A stretch of 64,000 bases of DNA from Marisa cornuarietis. Lineage: Eukaryota; Mollusca; Gastropoda; Architaenioglossa; Ampullariidae. Positions 60,510 through 64,000 of this stretch are shown here, in pieces. The stretch spans positions 62,001 through 126,000 of the forward strand of contig SMMW01000538.1 in assembly GCA_004794655.1 (NCBI GenBank). Reading direction: 5' to 3'. Numbering within the stretch: position 1 is the stretch's first letter; each line of letters starts with the position of its first letter. The translations under genes were made by a program, and so were the position numbers. The notes below the pieces were generated by a model. The model was not told where the DNA came from. It did not search any database and saw only the letters and a program-made list of their open reading frames with translations.

Positions 60510-61170
60510 CAAGTGCCTCGTTCGTTCACATCCCTCAGAAACAGATGAAGAACACCTGTCGGGCTGCCTGGATCCACCTGCTTAACCTCAGTTTCTTTGG
60601 AGCTGCTCAGCTTGCGTCTCGCTTGTTCAAACGAGTTCTCGATTTTCGTAGCTGTGTTTTTCCCTGGGGATCACACTGTGTCTAGTGATGGGTTTTTGTC
60701 GGAACAAAAAGAACTTGAAGTCAATGACTAAACCATTCACTTCTTCTCTGTTAACTTGTGAAATGTAGAGCTGAAAAATACTAGTTCAGTTTCTCATACT
60801 TCTCTCAGTCTGACGAAGGCCACGAACGCTGGTTTTTCGATGTGTGTTTCTTTACTCTGTGTGTTTTAGGCGTAAAAAGTGAATTGAGGAATACTGAGTC
60901 CTTGACTTATTTTTGATTGCTTTACCAGGGCTGCCGAGTCACCCTATGGGGGCCTTCTCTTTAGCCAGGCATATTCTTATCTATCTTATCCTTTGATTGG
61001 GTGCGTGTAGACGAACGGGTGCAGCTTATCTGGTGATTAGCTATTACCCGTCAAGGGATGGATGAGAATGAGGTTCCTGAAGTCCTCTAAGGACGACACT
61101 TATTTTCGTCTTTTCATTATTTCTTCCCCACCCCCGTGTCTTTCTTCTTAATTCCACTCTTTCGCTAGCG

Positions 61171-61172
<2 letters not shown>

Positions 61173-61234
<62 letters not shown>
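61173..61234. repeat. (GT)n microsatellite
   Basis: About 31 perfect GT units. Confidence 0.95.
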
Positions 61235-61236
<2 letters not shown>

Positions 61237-62464
61237 AAGCTATATGTACAAAGTTTTCTTTTATTCCCCGTTTCTGGCTCCTTTAATCTTCAATTAATAA
61301 TGTATAAATACAAAGTCAGTACGTGCTACAAGCATACCCTGGTGTGCCAGATCATGTCTTAAATTTAAATGCGTATTAAATGACGATAACCATATCGATG
61401 ACAATGTTAACATGTTAACGATGTCAGAGACTCGACTTCTTTCTGTGGAAGTCGTTTTTTGAAGGAGGGTAGTTATTTGCTAATTATCCTTTGGGAATCT
61501 GTACATTGAAATAAATCCATTCGCTTGAAAAACAGTCAGGCAGAGGGGTCCCTAAGCAAGACATTATTTCGTTTAGATAATAGTTTCGTGACACTGTTTC
61601 TCTCTGCTTTAGCTAACTGTGCCCTTGGAGTGGCATAGGGATAGATAAACGTGCACCAAAACACATCTATCCCACGAACATTACTCCTTGCACCTATCAA
61701 CATAGTTGTCAGTAGTTGTGGTTATAGTCTGTTGACTGTTCCGCTTGCTCGTCTTGCTCTGCAGATTTATAACATTCTCCATTCTTACTGTTTGTCCCTT
61801 GATTCCTCTTTGTCTTCTGTGTTTGTCTATATTCTTGTCTGTATAGTTGTTTCTCCTTCCGTTCTTCATATTCTATCTCTCCTACTTTTCTTAAAGGCTA
61901 CCCCAAATGCAACATTTTTTCTTTATGATCACGTTAAGTTCGTTTTAAAATAATAATTCCCAAAATATGAGTACATGACATACATAGAAGACACAAAGAG
62001 GAATCAAGGAACAAACAATAAGGATGGAGAATGACTGGATAACAATCGCTTTTGAAATGTTTTGAGAAAATTCGATGTGGGGACGAAGTTCACAGGTCGC
62101 ATCTTAACAAAGTAGAGATTTGTATATACGATCTCGGGCGTTTGTAGCCAGTATCTTCAGGAAACTACAATGAGTACAAACGAACTCCAAGTGTCAACAA
62201 GAACATTAGCAACAGCACCTTGTATCCTGTTTTCTTTTACCGAAGATTGCATCTTTCCTCTTCGAATTCAGCTAATGCAGACAACACTATTTTTAGAAAT
62301 ACCGCCCCTTTGTCACTTAATGTTTTCTTGGAAAATCCAGGTGTTATTAAGAGAAAAACATTAATATAATATTTCTCGTGCCTCTTCGTCATAAAATACC
62401 ACAGGAATATGTTTTTGGAATAATGCTCTATTTTCAGCGATTTTCGCAGACCACCCGGGTTAGC

Positions 62465-62570
62465 CTTTAAGTGCTGAGAGCATGCTCCTCCATGTGCGTG
62501 AGTATGCGCTATATAAATCACGTTTATAATAATAATAATAATAATAATAATTATTATTATTATTATAATT
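62465..62570. repeat. Dispersed GCGCTATATAAATC repeat with palindromic (TAA)n(TTA)n
   Basis: AAGTGCTGAGAGCATGCTCC, then TATGCGCTATATAAATCACG, then about eight TAA units followed by TTA units, which can fold on themselves. Same family as the copy at 43.56 kb. Confidence 0.55.
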
Positions 62571-63180
62571 ATACATCTTTGACTGGGTGACAGGCAGATA
62601 AGTAAACATATAGACAGACAGACGGACAAACTTGCTGAGAAATAAAGATGACACCTAAACATCTGACACACCTCTAGTGGCAGTCATACAGTTGTTGTTG
62701 GCTTTTCTCCTATCTTTTCAGCTCTGTCTCCAGACCCTCGTGATATCTCGAGACAACTGGAGAGCGCCTCCCTGTCTTATCGGGATATGTTCTTCATTGG
62801 TGCCTTCTTGACCCAAACTTGTTTATGCCTAGCAGCGATCTTTAAAAAACTTGAAGCCTTTTTCAATAACACTCAAAAGATCCAACGAACAAACTTAAAA
62901 TGGACTCTCCCACGATTTCTTATATTATGTTTTTATGTTTTACAGAAATTTAATGGCATTGTATTTATAGCATTATGAATCGAATGTTTGAAATTTTATT
63001 TTGTAATTTTGTAGGAAATTTAAACAAGAACTAAAACTTTCTTTTAACAGTTTCTTATGACTTAATGTCAAACGGACAACGTTCTTAAAGTATTAAGACG
63101 AAAAACAGAGCAGACAACACATATGACCTAAGAACACTGTAATTAAATTGTTGTTATTTGACAAAGAAGTGATTATTCTC

Positions 63181-63182
<2 letters not shown>

Positions 63183-63240
<58 letters not shown>
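63183..63240. repeat. (GT)n microsatellite
   Basis: About 28 perfect GT units, a second long dinucleotide run within 2 kb. Confidence 0.95.
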
Positions 63241-63241
<1 letters not shown>

Positions 63242-63539
63242 ATCAAGTCATATAGTGTGCAAACTCAAGCTTAGCACAAGTATAATGGCGAGTGACTGAA
63301 ATAAAGGCAATTAGTTCTTTACTTTCAGTATCTTGAGCTTTAATGTCTCTTGATTCCCCATTTATGTCGATGCACGTCATCAACATGTCGTACAGACACC
63401 ACCCGGTTCGCCCCATACCGAGTATACGTATAACTGGTTAAAAGGCCATACTGGGCATGCAACATAACTTGTCAGGAAGTTACTTTACTTTGTAATCGCG
63501 TACTCGGTACTCAATGCTCCATATAACAGCTTCCTACGT

Positions 63540-63733
63540 CAGGGGACTAAACTCTCGGGCCTCGTAATTAACGCCTTTAAAACGTCACGAATTTAATTAT
63601 CACTTTATACTACAATAGCGTTCTTCTCTCGCTCGCTTTCTTCTTTCTACCACGTTCTTATTTCTCTCTCGCTCATGCCCGACATAACACACAGGGGACT
63701 TAACTCTTTGGCCTCGTAATTAACGCTTTTCTG
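63540..63733. repeat. Direct repeat pair at the right edge
   Basis: CAGGGGACTAAACTCTCGGG then CCTCGTAATTAACGCC at 63540, and CAGGGGACTTAACTCTTTGG then CCTCGTAATTAACGCT at about 63693, 154 bases apart. Confidence 0.6.
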
Positions 63734-64000
63734 TGGCGCCTGAATTCCTGGAGAATTTACTATACATTCTGTTATCTGTTCAGTTTGGTGAGTAGATGCA
63801 GCTGTTTTGTCACACTAATCTATATTCGAAGACAGTTATGCTTACAATATTACCTCATATGTTTGTGTAATTTGCTTTAAATACAGTGGTGCTTTGGCGT
63901 TCTACAACAGTGGTCCTGTCCAATTGCCTAGAATCCTCCGCGCTCCCCACATCCCCTCTCAAAGAATTAATGTAAATGCATTAAATATGTAATTCTGGCT

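Larger units (their letters stand above)
59000..64000. other. Gene-poor right flank
   Basis: Microsatellites and dispersed repeats. Two short open stretches have no recognised relatives: 59,403-59,576 on the minus strand (57 codons from an ATG) and about 62,719-62,978 on the plus strand after a TTTTCAG. I cannot support either as a gene. Confidence 0.5.

Noticed and set aside
60332..60685. Frames over the TGCG/CTGT repeat
   Set aside because: Open only because tetranucleotide repeats lack stops in several frames.

Overview
This is a piece of an intron-rich animal nuclear genome, most likely a lophotrochozoan and probably a mollusc. Both large genes have many small exons with GT-AG borders, both are families typical of animals, and the introns carry RTE-type and RNase H-bearing LINEs, Tigger/pogo-like DNA elements, tRNA-derived SINEs and dispersed AT-trinucleotide repeats of the sort common in mollusc genomes. 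The phylum is an inference; the sequence does not name a species.

Layout. (1) Positions 1-33,850, minus strand: most of a SCAPER orthologue (S-phase cyclin A-associated protein in the ER). Twenty-six coding exons, from the start ATG at 33,843 to an exon ending at 4,242, chain together with matching splice phases and encode about 1,226 residues. The last part (roughly 170-250 residues by comparison with vertebrate SCAPER) lies beyond the left edge. (2) 33,850-36,744: a short AT-rich intergenic stretch between two head-to-head genes, with a possible 5' leader exon of SCAPER at 35.5 kb that contains a coding-looking small ORF, and a hairpin close to the second gene. (3) 36,745-52,341, plus strand: a complete ubiquilin gene (UBQLN), 15 coding exons, about 575 residues, with UBL, STI1-like and UBA regions, followed by a probable long 3' UTR reaching at most about 55.5 kb. 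(4) 56.7-59.0 kb, minus strand: a small two-exon gene, not visible as a long ORF, that encodes a secreted peptide of about 67 residues with a signal peptide and one six-cysteine ShKT-type domain. It is convergent with UBQLN. (5) 59-64 kb: no gene I can name; microsatellites and dispersed repeats.

Mobile DNA. SCAPER introns hold an almost full-length RTE-type LINE with a perfect 13-bp target-site duplication and one in-frame nonsense codon (30,396-33,383), a truncated LINE with an RNase H domain (19.1-19.85 kb), a 0.8-kb Tigger-like MITE (24.8-25.6 kb), a 2.4-kb element with 35-bp terminal inverted repeats (13.7-16.1 kb), and a broken gene copy with a DUF4806-like end (20.45-22.5 kb). UBQLN introns hold a tRNA-derived SINE (37.3 kb), a 1.45-kb Tigger-like element with a decayed transposase (45.45-46.9 kb), and a second SINE plus a decayed LINE piece (49.4-49.9 kb).

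Functionally the two large genes are unrelated housekeeping-type genes: ubiquilin shuttles ubiquitinated clients to the proteasome, and SCAPER is an ER- and cilia-associated regulator. Nothing in the window shows that they work together. The most novel item is the compact ShKT peptide gene.
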